35,050 nucleotides of DNA from Perkinsus chesapeaki (taxonomy: Eukaryota > Perkinsozoa > Perkinsida > Perkinsidae). Positions 1-9,735 of this stretch are shown here, piece by piece. The stretch lies in assembly GCA_013115145.1 (NCBI GenBank), contig JAAPAO010000372.1, positions 1 through 35,050 of the forward strand. The letters are read 5' to 3'. The translations under genes and the position numbers were made by a program. The stretch's first letter is position 1, and each line of letters opens with the position of its first letter. The notes under the pieces are model-generated. The model did not search any database. It saw only the letters and a list, made by a program, of their open reading frames with translations, and was not told the DNA's origin.

Positions 1-108
1 CGGACTGAACGGCAAGCTAATCCGGGTCGCCCAAGACATGCCCAAGCCCGAATTGAACCTCGACCTCACCCCTGACGCCGCTGGGGGTTATTGCGGCGCG
101 CGAGAAAA

Positions 109-172
109 AAGTTGGGAGCCTCAAGAGAAAAGTTGGTCACCTGAAGGAAAAAGTTGACCCGCGTAAGAAAAT
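109..172 (+). repeat. three tandem about 21-nt units in the gag tail
   Basis: The unit is roughly GAGAAAAGTTGG plus 9-10 nt, repeated at about 109, 132 and 149. In the gag frame it encodes EKSW followed by a proline- and glutamate-rich spacer. The third unit has TTGACC where the others have TTGG, which creates the TGA at 155. A second stop, TAA, follows at 164. Confidence 0.6.
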
Positions 173-211
173 TCTTGCCTTCGGCAAGAATATCCCCTCT
201 TACACTCCCAG

Positions 212-3200
212 GTGGAGGGCGTCCAACTTTCTGGTACAGCATGGAAGATCCGTCGAGATAAACTCATCTTCTGCTTGGGAAGATATCAGTATTTCTCCGT
301 CGAGACAACTCGAGCAGAGGAATTCCCAGCCTTAAGAGAGACCACAAACCTTGAGGACTTCAATGGCCATTTAGATGAGCTTGCGGAGAAACATGCTCCT
401 ACCACTTTAGACGCCCTGCTGGGTATACCTATTGAGAGGCAGAACAAGAAGGATGGGATGTACATGAAGACCAAATCTTCAAAATCCTGGTCCGACAAAT
501 CTGACACGATTCAGAAGACTGAACAAAAACAAGAAGAATCTAAGACCTCCCCGAGTAGCACCATACTTAAGACAGAGCATTCTAGCTCTGATGCTTCTAA
601 AAAATCCTCGAAAATGTCGAAGAGGCCGCCCAAAGGCGCCTGCTTCGAATGTGGACAACAGGGCCATCTGCAGTATGACTGCCCTAATAAATCCGTTAAA
701 TCAGATAAGTCCGGCAAGTCTGATACAAGTAGCTATAAGTCCGGCAACAGCGAAGCATCCTCTGAGAGTTCTGCTAATAAGGCTACACGCAGTGGACATA
801 CTTATGCATTGGCAGGCACTACCAACACCGGTGACCTAGCAACAGGAAATGTTGATATTATCTGCCCAAATGGGACGTGTCGCACTGTTAAAGCGGGGTT
901 GGATACCTGCAGCACCATAAACTTATGCGCAGCATCCATATGTGAGGAGCTACAATGTGAAATACAAGCCCTCGATCAACACATCACCGTAAATACTTTC
1001 GGCGGAGATCTGTCACTTGCTCGCCAAGCCCGTCTGTCTATACTTCAATCACCAAATAAAAACATCGCTACCGACTGTTATGTGCTAGATGATGAATTTA
1101 TGCCAGCTGGTTTGGATATCTTACTTGGGTATCGTACTATGGCTATTTTGGGATATAAACTGGTCATGACAAAACCCCAGGATAACGATGGAGATAGATC
1201 GCATATACCTTCTGAAAAATCATATGTGATTCATACAGCCGAAGCCGAAGAACATGTGGAGCCTATGGAGGATATCTTCCTAGCCTACAGTAAACCAACT
1301 CCTCGTGTTAATGCAGACCTTTCACGCTCATATGACGATATGGTAAAATGTGGTATAGAATATTTGACATCCACATATCGGGATTGGACCCGAGTCCAAG
1401 GCAATAAATGGTACCAGTTTAGAATACGACCCATAGAACCGGAGGAAATAAAAGATACTCCAGACCAACGTTTTGTGTACGAGTTCGACTGGATTGACCA
1501 AGCGCCGGAATCCCAACAAAAAGGGACCAACACCTATGATTATGGGTCCAATATGCTGGCCAATATGAGCGAGGCACAAAAAGTTATTTTCTCTGCTGAG
1601 GTCAATAACTACTTATCGAAAGGGTGGTGGTACCCATTTGATTCATCAAAAGAAGATTTGGACAAGGCCATCGTGATTTTTCCTGTGCATCAACCTAACC
1701 ATCCGGGGCATAGTATACGCCCGTGTGCGGATGCTCGTAGGAAGAACGTTGGCTTGCCAGTATGTGGATATTATGATTTACCCATATCTGACTGTGCTAC
1801 ACTACTCCTTGGAAATCCCTCCCGGAACTTAGAGTTCCGGGATATTTCCAAAGCGTTTTATCGCCTACGATTACCAAAACATCGTCGACTACTTCTCACA
1901 GCCAACAAGACCAAATATGGCTCAGACCGGATTGTGTTTGGGCTGAAATGTGGACCCCTAGCATTATCAGCCTATACCAACGCCCTCATACTCTCCTTAT
2001 ACACCGCTCTCACCGGCAATCCCACGCCTGCGCTCTCTCCAGAGGAAAGACCATTATATATTAACAACCTTTGCCTCATCGCCTATTATGATGATTTTGC
2101 CATCAGTACGGTGGACGAACGGCTCGGTTGTCTGGTGAGGGACCTACTGGACTCTATCGGTGCTTGCTGTGGAATCGAGTTCCCTAGCTCGAAGAGTGAC
2201 ACGATTGGAACTACCCCGAGCCGTCATTTAGGCCTGAATTGGTGGTTCGATGAGAACAACCGTCTATGTTGTAATTGTCCTGTCCCTGACGTCTCAGGTT
2301 GGGATTTGCAGGGACCGCTGACGAAGCGAGTATTGTTTCGCTTATGCGGAATTGCCCCAGATCCACTACGACTACATCCTGAACGTAGCCTCATATTTGA
2401 CACACTGCGTGCTTGGGCTGGGCGATACGGGTCTTCTACCGATAAAAGGTCATGGGACGAATTACTCCCCCTTGGTAATGGTGACTATGGTAAGGTCCGT
2501 AAACTTTTCCTACAAGCACTGCAGCTCACTGAAGCCTGCAGTCATAGCTCATGGCAGTACACAAGCATTGTCCGAGGTTATAGCGATGCTTGCGAACAAG
2601 GGTATGGCTGGGTTATCCAAGATAATGAAGGAACTACCATACGCGAAAAATCGCGTGTTTTCCCTGCAAAGCTGCATTGGCATACCAATCGCAAGGAGCT
2701 CTTCTCACTGCTGGATATGATCCGTGAGATAGTCCGCCTTGTGGAGCTTGGTCTACCAATACGAGAGGTCGAGCTCTACTCAGACAATGTCTCAACGGTT
2801 ACTTGGTGTCAAAACCATCTCAGCAATTTGAAAGGATACGACCGTCTTGCTGTCCGCCGACTTGTTGACCAATTTTCAGAGGCAGAAGAAGTGCTACTTA
2901 ATCGAGGAGTACGAGTTGTCACGGTGGCACACTTGCCAGGCTCTCTTAACCAACGAGCAGATCATCTCAGCAGGTGGGTAACTAGTCTCAGCCTCCCTCA
3001 ACCCTTACAGGCAAGAAGTAAGGAAAAGCTCTTCTTCCTAGCCGACGATCAGTCGCAGTTCTCCCCTAACGACGCCCACCAGGACGTCGACCCTACTGCA
3101 ATTCATCAGTCGCCGGTGTCAAACGGTGAATTCCGAAAACGCTGTGCTGAAGCTCTACCTCGCGACAGTACCAGATGGCGACATCATGAACTTCGACGAC

Positions 3201-4738
3201 TTTTGCTAGAATCCTCCGAAAGAAAGACACGTGAAACATCAACCCTGTGGTGCTTTCACACCGACGACAATTGTGTTTTTTTCGTTGACGCGGATGGTAA
3301 CAAGCGGTTGTATGTCCCCGACGAGTCCGAAAAACTGAGGACCGAGATTCTCGCCAGCTGCCATTGGCACCATTTTCCTACTACAGCTATGCTGCATCGT
3401 CTTCGGCAACAATTTTGGTGGCCCAGCATGAAAAGGGATGCTCGCAGATTTACGGAGCGGTGTATAACCTGTCGCAAAGAGAGGCTGCGACTTGTTGCTA
3501 TTGGTGGAGGACAGCGACCTCGAGCAATATCTCGTCGGTTCGAGTCTATCACTGTTGATTTTTTGGGTCCTCTTACAGGTTTCCGGATGACGTCGACTGG
3601 CTGGGAGTCTCCCAGTATTTTGGTAATAGTCGACAACTTCAGTTCCTGGCTAGAGCTGGTACCGACCCCTACACAAGACAGCAAATCCGCCGTCAAGGGG
3701 GTCCTGTCATGGTGTCTACGATACGGACTTCCTCGTACTATCCAGTCGGATAGAGGTGGCAGTTTCGTGTCTGAGATAACTCGTTCGGTATTTGAAGCCT
3801 TTGGTGTTAGAAGCGTTGTCGGTGCTGGACATCATCCTCAACCTCAAGGCACTGCCGAGCAATGCGTCGGCGCAGTTAAGTCCGGCATCCGCCGTTTACT
3901 GGCACATGTACCAGCTGCTGTTGTTCTTGAACACCTGCAGTGGATATCCCGTATTCATAATGTGTCAGCTCGGTATGATGACGAGATTACACCCGAAGAA
4001 CTACTATATGGTGGAAGAACCCGTGACGCTCTGGATCTATTACTTACCCCAGACACCCAGGATACATCCACAATAAGTAAAAACGATTATTTGCACGAAT
4101 TGCGTGATAATCTAGAGTCTCTGCATGATCACTGGAGACGGATCATTGCAGAACAAAGAGTTGCTGGTCTCGCTGAACGGCCTCGCGTCGAGCCTCCCGT
4201 CGACGTAGGTGACAGGGTATGTCGTGTTTTTGTTGATGGTTTACACAAAAAAAGGGTTACTGGGCCTTTTCTAATTGACTCTGTCAACGAAACACGCACT
4301 ATGGCCAAGTTCACCAACGGTAATGAGGCCCCACTTTGGCAGCTTTTTATCGTGCCAACAGCTCACCTGTCCAACTCCTACGGTGATTTCGCCCTTCCAT
4401 TGTCTAGGCAACTTCGACAGACTCCAGTTGACGACTTGGGGCCAGGAGACCTAGTGGCATTCAGGACAATGGACGACACTGACGATGATACTACTTTCGT
4501 TGATCTAGCAGAAGTCGTTTGTAATCGTGTCGAAGACGAAGAGCTTGAACTGCGCCGGCTCCTTGTCGATGACAAAGGTAAATGGCATAAGCTCGCGCCC
4601 GACCATCCCAGTGCCGGCGTCTTTCCCGTCGATTACGCGGCCGTGGTATGCTGTGGACCTGACATGAAGATCAATAAGAGCGGCAGCTTGGCCCAAAGTT
4701 CCCGCATCTTACTTCAGAAGGCTGGTGTTCCGCTCTAA
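212..4738 (+). CDS. retrotransposon polyprotein: CCHC, protease, RT, RNase H, integrase
   Basis: An uninterrupted 1508-residue frame; 212 is a GTG and only marks where the frame reopens, so the true initiation is unknown. Visible parts: CCHC knuckle CFECGQQGHLQYDC at residues 144-157; a protease-like site with LDTCST near 231, where retroviral-type proteases usually have D-T/S-G; RT with YYDD at about 625-628; RNase H around 790-930, including the motif SDNVSTVTW; an integrase HHCC zinc region near 1050-1090, ending in CITC; and the catalytic triad D about 1116 (VDFLG), D about 1180 (SDRGG) and E about 1216 (GTAEQ). The last 150 residues hold a GPF-like module typical of integrase C-termini in Ty3-type elements. 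The frame is intact from zinc knuckle to integrase, which implies recent mobility. I cannot decide between Gypsy and BEL/Pao clades by eye. Confidence 0.9.
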   Translation: MEGVQLSGTAWKIRRDKLIFCLGRYQYFSVETTRAEEFPALRETTNLEDFNGHLDELAEKHAPTTLDALLGIPIERQNKKDGMYMKTKSSKSWSDKSDTIQKTEQKQEESKTSPSSTILKTEHSSSDASKKSSKMSKRPPKGACFECGQQGHLQYDCPNKSVKSDKSGKSDTSSYKSGNSEASSESSANKATRSGHTYALAGTTNTGDLATGNVDIICPNGTCRTVKAGLDTCSTINLCAASICEELQCEIQALDQHITVNTFGGDLSLARQARLSILQSPNKNIATDCYVLDDEFMPAGLDILLGYRTMAILGYKLVMTKPQDNDGDRSHIPSEKSYVIHTAEAEEHVEPMEDIFLAYSKPTPRVNADLSRSYDDMVKCGIEYLTSTYRDWTRVQGNKWYQFRIRPIEPEEIKDTPDQRFVYEFDWIDQAPESQQKGTNTYDYGSNMLANMSEAQKVIFSAEVNNYLSKGWWYPFDSSKEDLDKAIVIFPVHQPNHPGHSIRPCADARRKNVGLPVCGYYDLPISDCATLLLGNPSRNLEFRDISKAFYRLRLPKHRRLLLTANKTKYGSDRIVFGLKCGPLALSAYTNALILSLYTALTGNPTPALSPEERPLYINNLCLIAYYDDFAISTVDERLGCLVRDLLDSIGACCGIEFPSSKSDTIGTTPSRHLGLNWWFDENNRLCCNCPVPDVSGWDLQGPLTKRVLFRLCGIAPDPLRLHPERSLIFDTLRAWAGRYGSSTDKRSWDELLPLGNGDYGKVRKLFLQALQLTEACSHSSWQYTSIVRGYSDACEQGYGWVIQDNEGTTIREKSRVFPAKLHWHTNRKELFSLLDMIREIVRLVELGLPIREVELYSDNVSTVTWCQNHLSNLKGYDRLAVRRLVDQFSEAEEVLLNRGVRVVTVAHLPGSLNQRADHLSRWVTSLSLPQPLQARSKEKLFFLADDQSQFSPNDAHQDVDPTAIHQSPVSNGEFRKRCAEALPRDSTRWRHHELRRLLLESSERKTRETSTLWCFHTDDNCVFFVDADGNKRLYVPDESEKLRTEILASCHWHHFPTTAMLHRLRQQFWWPSMKRDARRFTERCITCRKERLRLVAIGGGQRPRAISRRFESITVDFLGPLTGFRMTSTGWESPSILVIVDNFSSWLELVPTPTQDSKSAVKGVLSWCLRYGLPRTIQSDRGGSFVSEITRSVFEAFGVRSVVGAGHHPQPQGTAEQCVGAVKSGIRRLLAHVPAAVVLEHLQWISRIHNVSARYDDEITPEELLYGGRTRDALDLLLTPDTQDTSTISKNDYLHELRDNLESLHDHWRRIIAEQRVAGLAERPRVEPPVDVGDRVCRVFVDGLHKKRVTGPFLIDSVNETRTMAKFTNGNEAPLWQLFIVPTAHLSNSYGDFALPLSRQLRQTPVDDLGPGDLVAFRTMDDTDDDTTFVDLAEVVCNRVEDEELELRRLLVDDKGKWHKLAPDHPSAGVFPVDYAAVVCCGPDMKINKSGSLAQSSRILLQKAGVPL

Positions 4739-4915
4739 TAAGATCTTCCATCATGGAAGTTCCATGGTCTATTTCTATTCTCTCCTATTTGTTGGTAAGC
4801 CTTACCTGTCTAAGACTGGACTACGGTGCCAGCTACAGCTAAGCTATGCTTTACTCTGTTTTACCCCTCACTTGTATTCGTACTTGTATGTATTTTCCGA
4901 AGATACACCTTTTTT

Positions 4916-4925
4916 GGGAGGGGGC
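4916..4925 (+). other. candidate polypurine tract
   Basis: A GGGAGGGGG run lies directly before TGTGCCCGCC. In LTR elements a polypurine tract adjoins the 5' end of the 3' LTR and primes plus-strand DNA synthesis. The position, about 180 bp after the polyprotein stop, fits. Confidence 0.55.
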
Positions 4926-4926
4926 A

Positions 4927-5680
4927 TGTGCCCGCCAGGCAAGATGAACATATCGATTAGCATGGCGAGCGCGGTTGACAATGATGATGTTGGAATTCCA
5001 TGTCTCATGCTTTTGTTATAAGCTGTTACTGTTAACCTCTAACGTATCCTTTGGTTATGCCAAGTCCTAGTCATTATACAGACAATGCCGATGGGGAGCA
5101 GGAACAAGACCGTGAATGTGAAGTGTCGAAACTTGCCAGTCACGGAGGACCGTTGTGGTTCAATAAAACCGTTATGGCTGAACGCTCCGTCTGGTATTGG
5201 GGGCACTTGATGAGTCCACGCCGAACGTCGTACTTGCGTACTCCGCTTTGAAGGTCCATAATTATACGCACACCTGCACGCAGACGCACAGCCCTGTATC
5301 GGTCTGTATGGGGGACAAGTTCCGGAATCGGTCCGCTGGGACATTTCAATGAATCAGTTGCAGCGCCCCACGCGACTCGTGACTCACTGTCGGTCTGTAG
5401 TCGGCGACGTTCGGTTCTTGTCGTGGGTGCACAGTGCATCACGTGTCGCGATATTAGTTGATGAACTCGGAAGAATAACACAACAAGGGAGCTTGAGCCA
5501 GAATACCAATACTACGACCCTGGGACGATAGATATAAGCGCACTAACTGCACTTAAGTTCTGTACCAATCTATGTGTACGCAAACACAATTACTCTGCGC
5601 AATTAATCGATATTGGGCTCGACAGCTATAAAGGGAATGGCAAAGGTTTAATACAACAGAGAGCCCTTCGGGACATAACA
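4927..5680 (+). repeat. candidate 3' LTR
   Basis: It starts TGTGCCC right after the purine tract and can end with ACATAACA at 5680, giving a TGT...ACA terminal pair as expected for LTRs. A TATA box (TATAAA, 5627-5632) sits about 50 bp before the proposed end, a plausible U3/R promoter. There is no second copy in the window to compare with, so the boundaries are inferred. No coding potential is visible inside. Confidence 0.45.
5627..5632 (+). promoter_or_regulatory. TATA box in candidate LTR
   Basis: TATAAA within the candidate LTR, in the position expected for the element's own promoter. Confidence 0.35.
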
Positions 5681-6003
5681 GGTTGTGGGGAAATCAGCAA
5701 TATAGCAAGATGGGGATCAATCTGGACCCACAACACACACGAGTGCATGCGTGCAAGTGAAAGTCACAATGAACGAATACTGTGGAATGGATGGCGCCGC
5801 TGATTCCACTCTCTTTGCATGCCTTACCGTTTTCGAATTCGATAATAGGCTCGTTCGGACAACTTCTACATAACCTCTCAATTGCCTATCACTTTCCCGC
5901 CGTAAAATGGCTCTAATCGGTGAATCATGCCCAAGAGCGCTTGCCGATACTAGGCGTGCAGTAGAGCGATACTGTGCTGAACTTGATTTGATCCCAATAA
6001 CAA
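5681..6003 (+). other. intergenic, nothing recognised
   Basis: This lies between the candidate LTR end and the conserved 3' block of family copy A. A minus-strand open frame covers it and part of the conserved block, but it has no recognisable motif and I treat it as chance. Confidence 0.4.
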
Positions 6004-6162
6004 GAACTTTAATAAAACTCGGTATGAGTTGATTGATAAACATCATGGTGTCATACAACATACAAATGAATAATGGTTTTGGTATTATTAATAACATCAT
6101 AATAAAATAATATTAAATAAATATTATTTATAGACTATTAATGGATTATATCTTTTATCGAT
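6004..6162 (-). repeat. conserved 3' block, copy A
   Basis: On the minus strand this AT-rich block lies downstream of the stop of copy A. It matches the blocks behind copies B and C with only about three differences in 159 bases by eye. It contains a perfect 9-bp inverted repeat, AATAATATT / AATATTATT, with a 5-nt loop, and a polyadenylation-like AATAAAAG variant at its start (here GATAAAAG). Confidence 0.9.
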
Positions 6163-6233
6163 TAAATATATTAGATAGTAACACCAACAATTCTCCATCA
6201 TTCGCCATCCTCTTTTTACAATATATCTTCCGA

Positions 6234-7283
6234 TCAACTCCTACGAGTTTTCGCTGGACGACTTGGTCTTCTAATCAACCTCTTTAGACGCCCAAAGCGT
6301 GACAGTTGCTTTCCCGGTTGTTCAGTGCCCCCTCCGTGAACCATCTCATCATCTTCCGACATATCCGCATCGTCATTCAGTAGTTTACTTCCGAGCTCAT
6401 CTTTCTCAATGCCTGGAGATATGGGCAAAAATCTTCGAAGTGATCTCGTTATTCTTTTCGTCCTGGATGGTTCCCTTTCCGCCTTGAACAAAGCTGCTAT
6501 CTGATCTTTAGTAAGTGCCTCTCCATCGAGGATGCTCTCACGAGCCTGTGGGAACGTTGCCTTCCAACCATCAAAGAGGCCAACGTTAACTGGCTCAAGG
6601 ATAAGGCGGCGAGTTCGGCCGTCACTTTCCAGCACCACCTGCATAGCCTTGCCATACATAGTTCGTGCGAAGCTACCATAGGGCCAACCCTCCACATTGG
6701 AGGACTGTAGTTCGCCATTTTCATTCGTAACGACATCCACGTTTATATCGTCTTCGGTGAAGCCGTAGTAACGCGTATTAGGAGCAGCTTTTCCGCCGTC
6801 ACTGTCAACATCTACGTGATGTAGCTTGCCTTTCGTACAGAGGCCGTTCAGCTTTTTGACGATGGGGTCTTTATTCGACAAAGTCTTCACTATGACCGAC
6901 CCTGCTGAATCCTCCTTAGATATCGTGCTTGTGAGGTCCTGGAAGCAGGTTTTGTCAGATATTTGAACCTTGGCGATGAAGTTTTGGCAACCGCTTGTGC
7001 TGTTGACAGTAGATATCAGCACGAATCGCTTGTCCTCATTCTTGTCCTGCAGAACGCAAAGCAGTGTTGCAATTGTACCTTTATTCTAGCTCACCTTCGA
7101 TTTCCTAGCCGTAGTTTCATCGTTCATAATCACGTAATAGGTCGTACCCATTTCATCATCTCCAAGCAAAACGTGGAGATGCGGCTGAGCAGGTCCAGTC
7201 TGTAACGGATCATCACCCACGACGATCCATAAAGCTGCCACTAGTGACACGCTCCGAAGTAAGGTTGACGATGTAATCTTCAT
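6234..7283 (-). CDS. secreted family protein, copy A (2 exons)
   Basis: Model complement(6234..7046, 7095..7283), 333 residues. Exon 1 opens with ATG and a hydrophobic signal peptide (MKITSS then about 15 apolar residues), followed by LLGDDEMGTTYYV, which aligns with LMGESDEGARYYV in copy B and IFGDDGHGRRYYV in copy C. The 48-nt intron starts GTGAGC, ends CTGCAG and is phase 0. Exon 2 continues with VLISTVNST, the conserved TRYYGF and RLILEPVNVG, and ends in an arginine-rich tail. About 20 residues carrying the EGYxC segment of B and C are missing at the exon junction. The family is unknown to me. A secreted or vacuolar role is inferred only from the signal peptide. The 3' block and 5' motif are shared with B and C. 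Confidence 0.85.
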
Positions 7284-7383
7284 AAATAAATATCTCTGAA
7301 TGCAGTACAGTGAGGCTACTAAGTGTATCGCAGCAAGGAGGAAGCTGTTCAATGCTCGAAGAAGCGAGCCGTTTACGCCGTCT

Positions 7384-7400
7384 CGTAGGCGAGCGAGAGT
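7384..7400 (-). promoter_or_regulatory. TCGCTCGCC motif upstream of copy A
   Basis: On the minus strand CTCTCGCTCGCCTACGAGA lies about 110 bp before the ATG of copy A. Copies B and C carry the same core (TCGCTCGCCTT..GAGACGAGACATG) at the same distance. The promoter or 5'-UTR role is inferred from position alone. Confidence 0.5.
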
Positions 7401-7687
7401 GTGTAATTGTAGGAAATGTGTATTCGAGCTATCACGGATGTAAAATACTTCCTGCCTAAAGGAAAGTGAAAATATCAGGTTCCGGAATTTCAACACACAC
7501 AGAGTGTTGGAAGCTGCGCCGTTCGATTCGCACTGTAGAACGGTTTCATTGGTGTAGCGCACGGATCGTTAACCTCAAAAGCAGCTTGGAAAGCAAGTCT
7601 CTCAGGAAAGATTGAGAGTACCCTCCGCCGGCGACTGACATTGCGGGCAATAAAGGCTTCATGGCTAGCTTTAGTTCATCTCTCCCC

Positions 7688-8115
7688 ATGCAAGTAGAAC
7701 TATTTCGCTTACCATCAGAATCACTGTGCCTTAACGTAGAAAGGCCTAGCGAGGATAAAACGATGTGTTTGCTAGCTTGGCATGATGACCGTATTACTGT
7801 CATAAAGGTACCAAGCACTTCTTCACCGTTGTCCGAGTGATTTGCTATTCAGCGCAAAGTGTCAACTATGATGGAGCAAGACCCAGTCGATGCATCCAAT
7901 GTCCGTCTCGTCTTTAATAACTTAGTACGAATAGGAGACTAAAAAGTTATAAACCTGTTTTCCAGATACTCGAGGACAATTGTACGGTAAGAGACGCTGG
8001 GCTGAAGGACGGCGCGCACATAGATCTTTTGCTCAAGCTTCCCGGCACTGACTCATTCGAGCCCATGCCCAATACTTCTCATGACGATGATTTACCAGAT
8101 ATGTCAGATGTTTAG
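7688..8115 (+). CDS. ubiquitin-like domain protein (3 exons)
   Basis: Model join(7688..7807, 7853..7924, 7966..8115), 113 residues, all introns phase 0 (45 and 41 nt, GT-AG). The start MQVELF mirrors the first strand of ubiquitin (MQIFVK). The second strand reads LCLNVERPSED, followed by a helix (KRKVSTMMEQ), DASNVRLVFNNL (ubiquitin: DQQRLIFAGKQL), ILEDNCTVRDAGLKDG and the last strand AHIDLLLKL (ubiquitin: STLHLVLRL). There is no C-terminal GG after this strand; instead an acidic tail ends DDDLPDMSDV. It is therefore a ubiquitin-fold adaptor rather than a conjugated modifier. It is divergently arranged with copy A, with a 404-bp shared 5' region. Confidence 0.75.
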
Positions 8116-8309
8116 ATTTTTTACGATAGCATCTGGTCTGTTGTGTGATAAGCAGTTTAAAGCCTCTCAAGTGCGTCAAGCGGTAAAAAGGACTTTCATT
8201 ATACTAACGGCAGTTGCACATAAAGCGGATAGTCTAATTAGGCCATTTCCGTCGTTTAATGGACTATAAACTCCCACACACATACTAACGAAACACAAGT
8301 CCTGTATTG

Positions 8310-9662
8310 TCATACCAGCCTTTGCACGATTTCTGATGCAAACGCTCTGCCGGCCACTGTGCCTATGTTGCGCCTTAGTGTAGATAATTCTGACGGATCT
8401 GCTCTGCCAAGGATGACTGATCGATGGGAAGCCGCCAAGGCCATGTCAAGGAGGCGGTCAGCAATGATGCCCTGAAGGAGCCTCCTCAGATATAGTATAC
8501 TTAACACACTTTAAATGAGCCTATCACAACCGATCTCCGTGGACGCAAGGAAGTAAAGCTTATCCTAATACTTGCTATGTTTCTCTGTATGCTTTGGAAT
8601 GTTGAGGCGGAGTAACTGGGCGACATATAACACTCATTGAGCGCCTGATACTGACGGTATGCTACCATTATGGGAGTATATCGATACACAGTCGACCCGA
8701 GGTCAAGAGTATTCTTGTATCAAAACGGATATGACCTACGTAGATTTTAGTCGTGGATGCACTATACGACAATGATGTCAGTTTCTTTAATGAAAGGTTG
8801 CGCACTATACACTGGAGGTTCTACTGCCCCTCCAGTAATATGAAAAAAAAGCTGAAACAATAGCCAGTAATATCAACTGGAAGCATATCAGGCAGTTCGA
8901 CCTTGTCAAGCACCACGGCTGGATCTTACGTTCAGTATGTCATCGAGGATCTCGGATGAGATAATAACACCTTCACCCTCGGCAACAACTCGCAGTAGAC
9001 TGTCGCATATGACGATTTCTAGGAACCTAATATTTTGCTCACCAATAATAGCACAACGGTTACTCACGTGGAGTCAAGCTCTTGAAACACATCGTCGGTT
9101 TCGGACTTACGACTGAGTTGGATGAGCTTTTCTTTGAACGTGACATGCCTACCGGGGCCCGCGAGCTGATAATAACACAGTAAGGTTCAGGAATGGCAAG
9201 AGAGTTCTCTGGCGTGCTTTCCTCCGTTCCATATTTGTAATACGACACGTGGTAGAACATCTCATAGAGATCATACAGTAGAGAGCGCCATCCAGCGATG
9301 AGAGTCATCGAGCGATTATGATGAGAGTCTTATCTACGCACGTCTTGTAGTGGGTGATGTACAGCATTGCTGAGCAAGCTCGGCAACTTGCTGTGCATGC
9401 CACTACTGTACTAGAGAAAAAGCACTTCTGCCACCTCTTTCTGACGTTTCTCTTTCAAGCTCTTCACACATTGAGCCGCGAATTCTCTAACCTATTTGGT
9501 ATAATCCTCATCAGTATATTCACATTATTGTTTTCGACATACCACTTCTTTTGCAATTTCCCGACCGTTAATCCCGATTATCTCTTCGATGAGTTCATCG
9601 TGTACCGCGACGATATGTTTCGGAAAGCTGGCGATAATGAGCGCTTGAGATTTCGATGGCAT
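8310..9662 (-). CDS. unrecognised multi-exon gene
   Basis: Coding stretches on the minus strand follow each other with GT-AG boundaries. ATG at 9662 begins MPSKSQALIIASFPKH and continues to NGREIAKE. An exon with CVKSLKEKRQKEVAEV follows, then one with LYDLYEMFYHVSYYKY. Next come HVTFKEKLIQLSRKSETDDVF, joined in frame to FLEIVICDSLLRVVAEG, and a last exon (RRLLQGIIADRLLDMALAA to EIVQRLV) ends at TGA 8310. Not all junctions are resolved, especially 8500-8930 and 9310-9420. The product looks helical and charged, without membrane segments or a signal peptide. I do not recognise the family. The gene lies head-to-tail with the RING/EF-hand gene, whose stop is only 73 bp away. Confidence 0.55.
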
Positions 9663-9735
9663 CGGTGAGTTCTTAATGTTCGCCGAAAATTAACTTGAAG
9701 CTCAAACACAACAGAGCTGAGTTGGGGTAAGCCCT

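Larger units (their letters stand above)
1..5680 (+). mobile_element. LTR retrotransposon, left part outside window
   Basis: The stretch contains, in order, a gag-like tail, a CCHC zinc knuckle, a protease, reverse transcriptase, RNase H, an integrase and a purine-rich tract followed by a candidate 3' LTR. The order PR-RT-RH-INT fits Ty3/Gypsy-like and BEL/Pao-like elements and excludes Ty1/Copia, where integrase comes first. The 5' LTR, primer binding site and most of gag lie left of base 1, so target-site duplications cannot be tested. Upstream of the long frame the same reading frame is open from base 2 but broken by TGA at 155 and TAA at 164. The copy is therefore either inactive in gag or uses a stop-bypass mechanism. 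The right boundary at 5680 is a guess from a TG...CA pair. Confidence 0.85.

Noticed and set aside
5717-6100. 127-codon minus-strand frame
   Set aside because: Half of it lies in the conserved 3' block of copy A, which in copies B and C is clearly downstream non-coding DNA.
8081-8269. Plus-strand frame after 8081
   Set aside because: It is out of frame with the ubiquitin-like exon ending at 8115 and has no motif.
9354-9668. 104-codon plus-strand frame with hydrophobic stretches
   Set aside because: The opposite strand has better coding sequence (ATG, then PSKSQALIIASFPKH, and further exons with splice sites).
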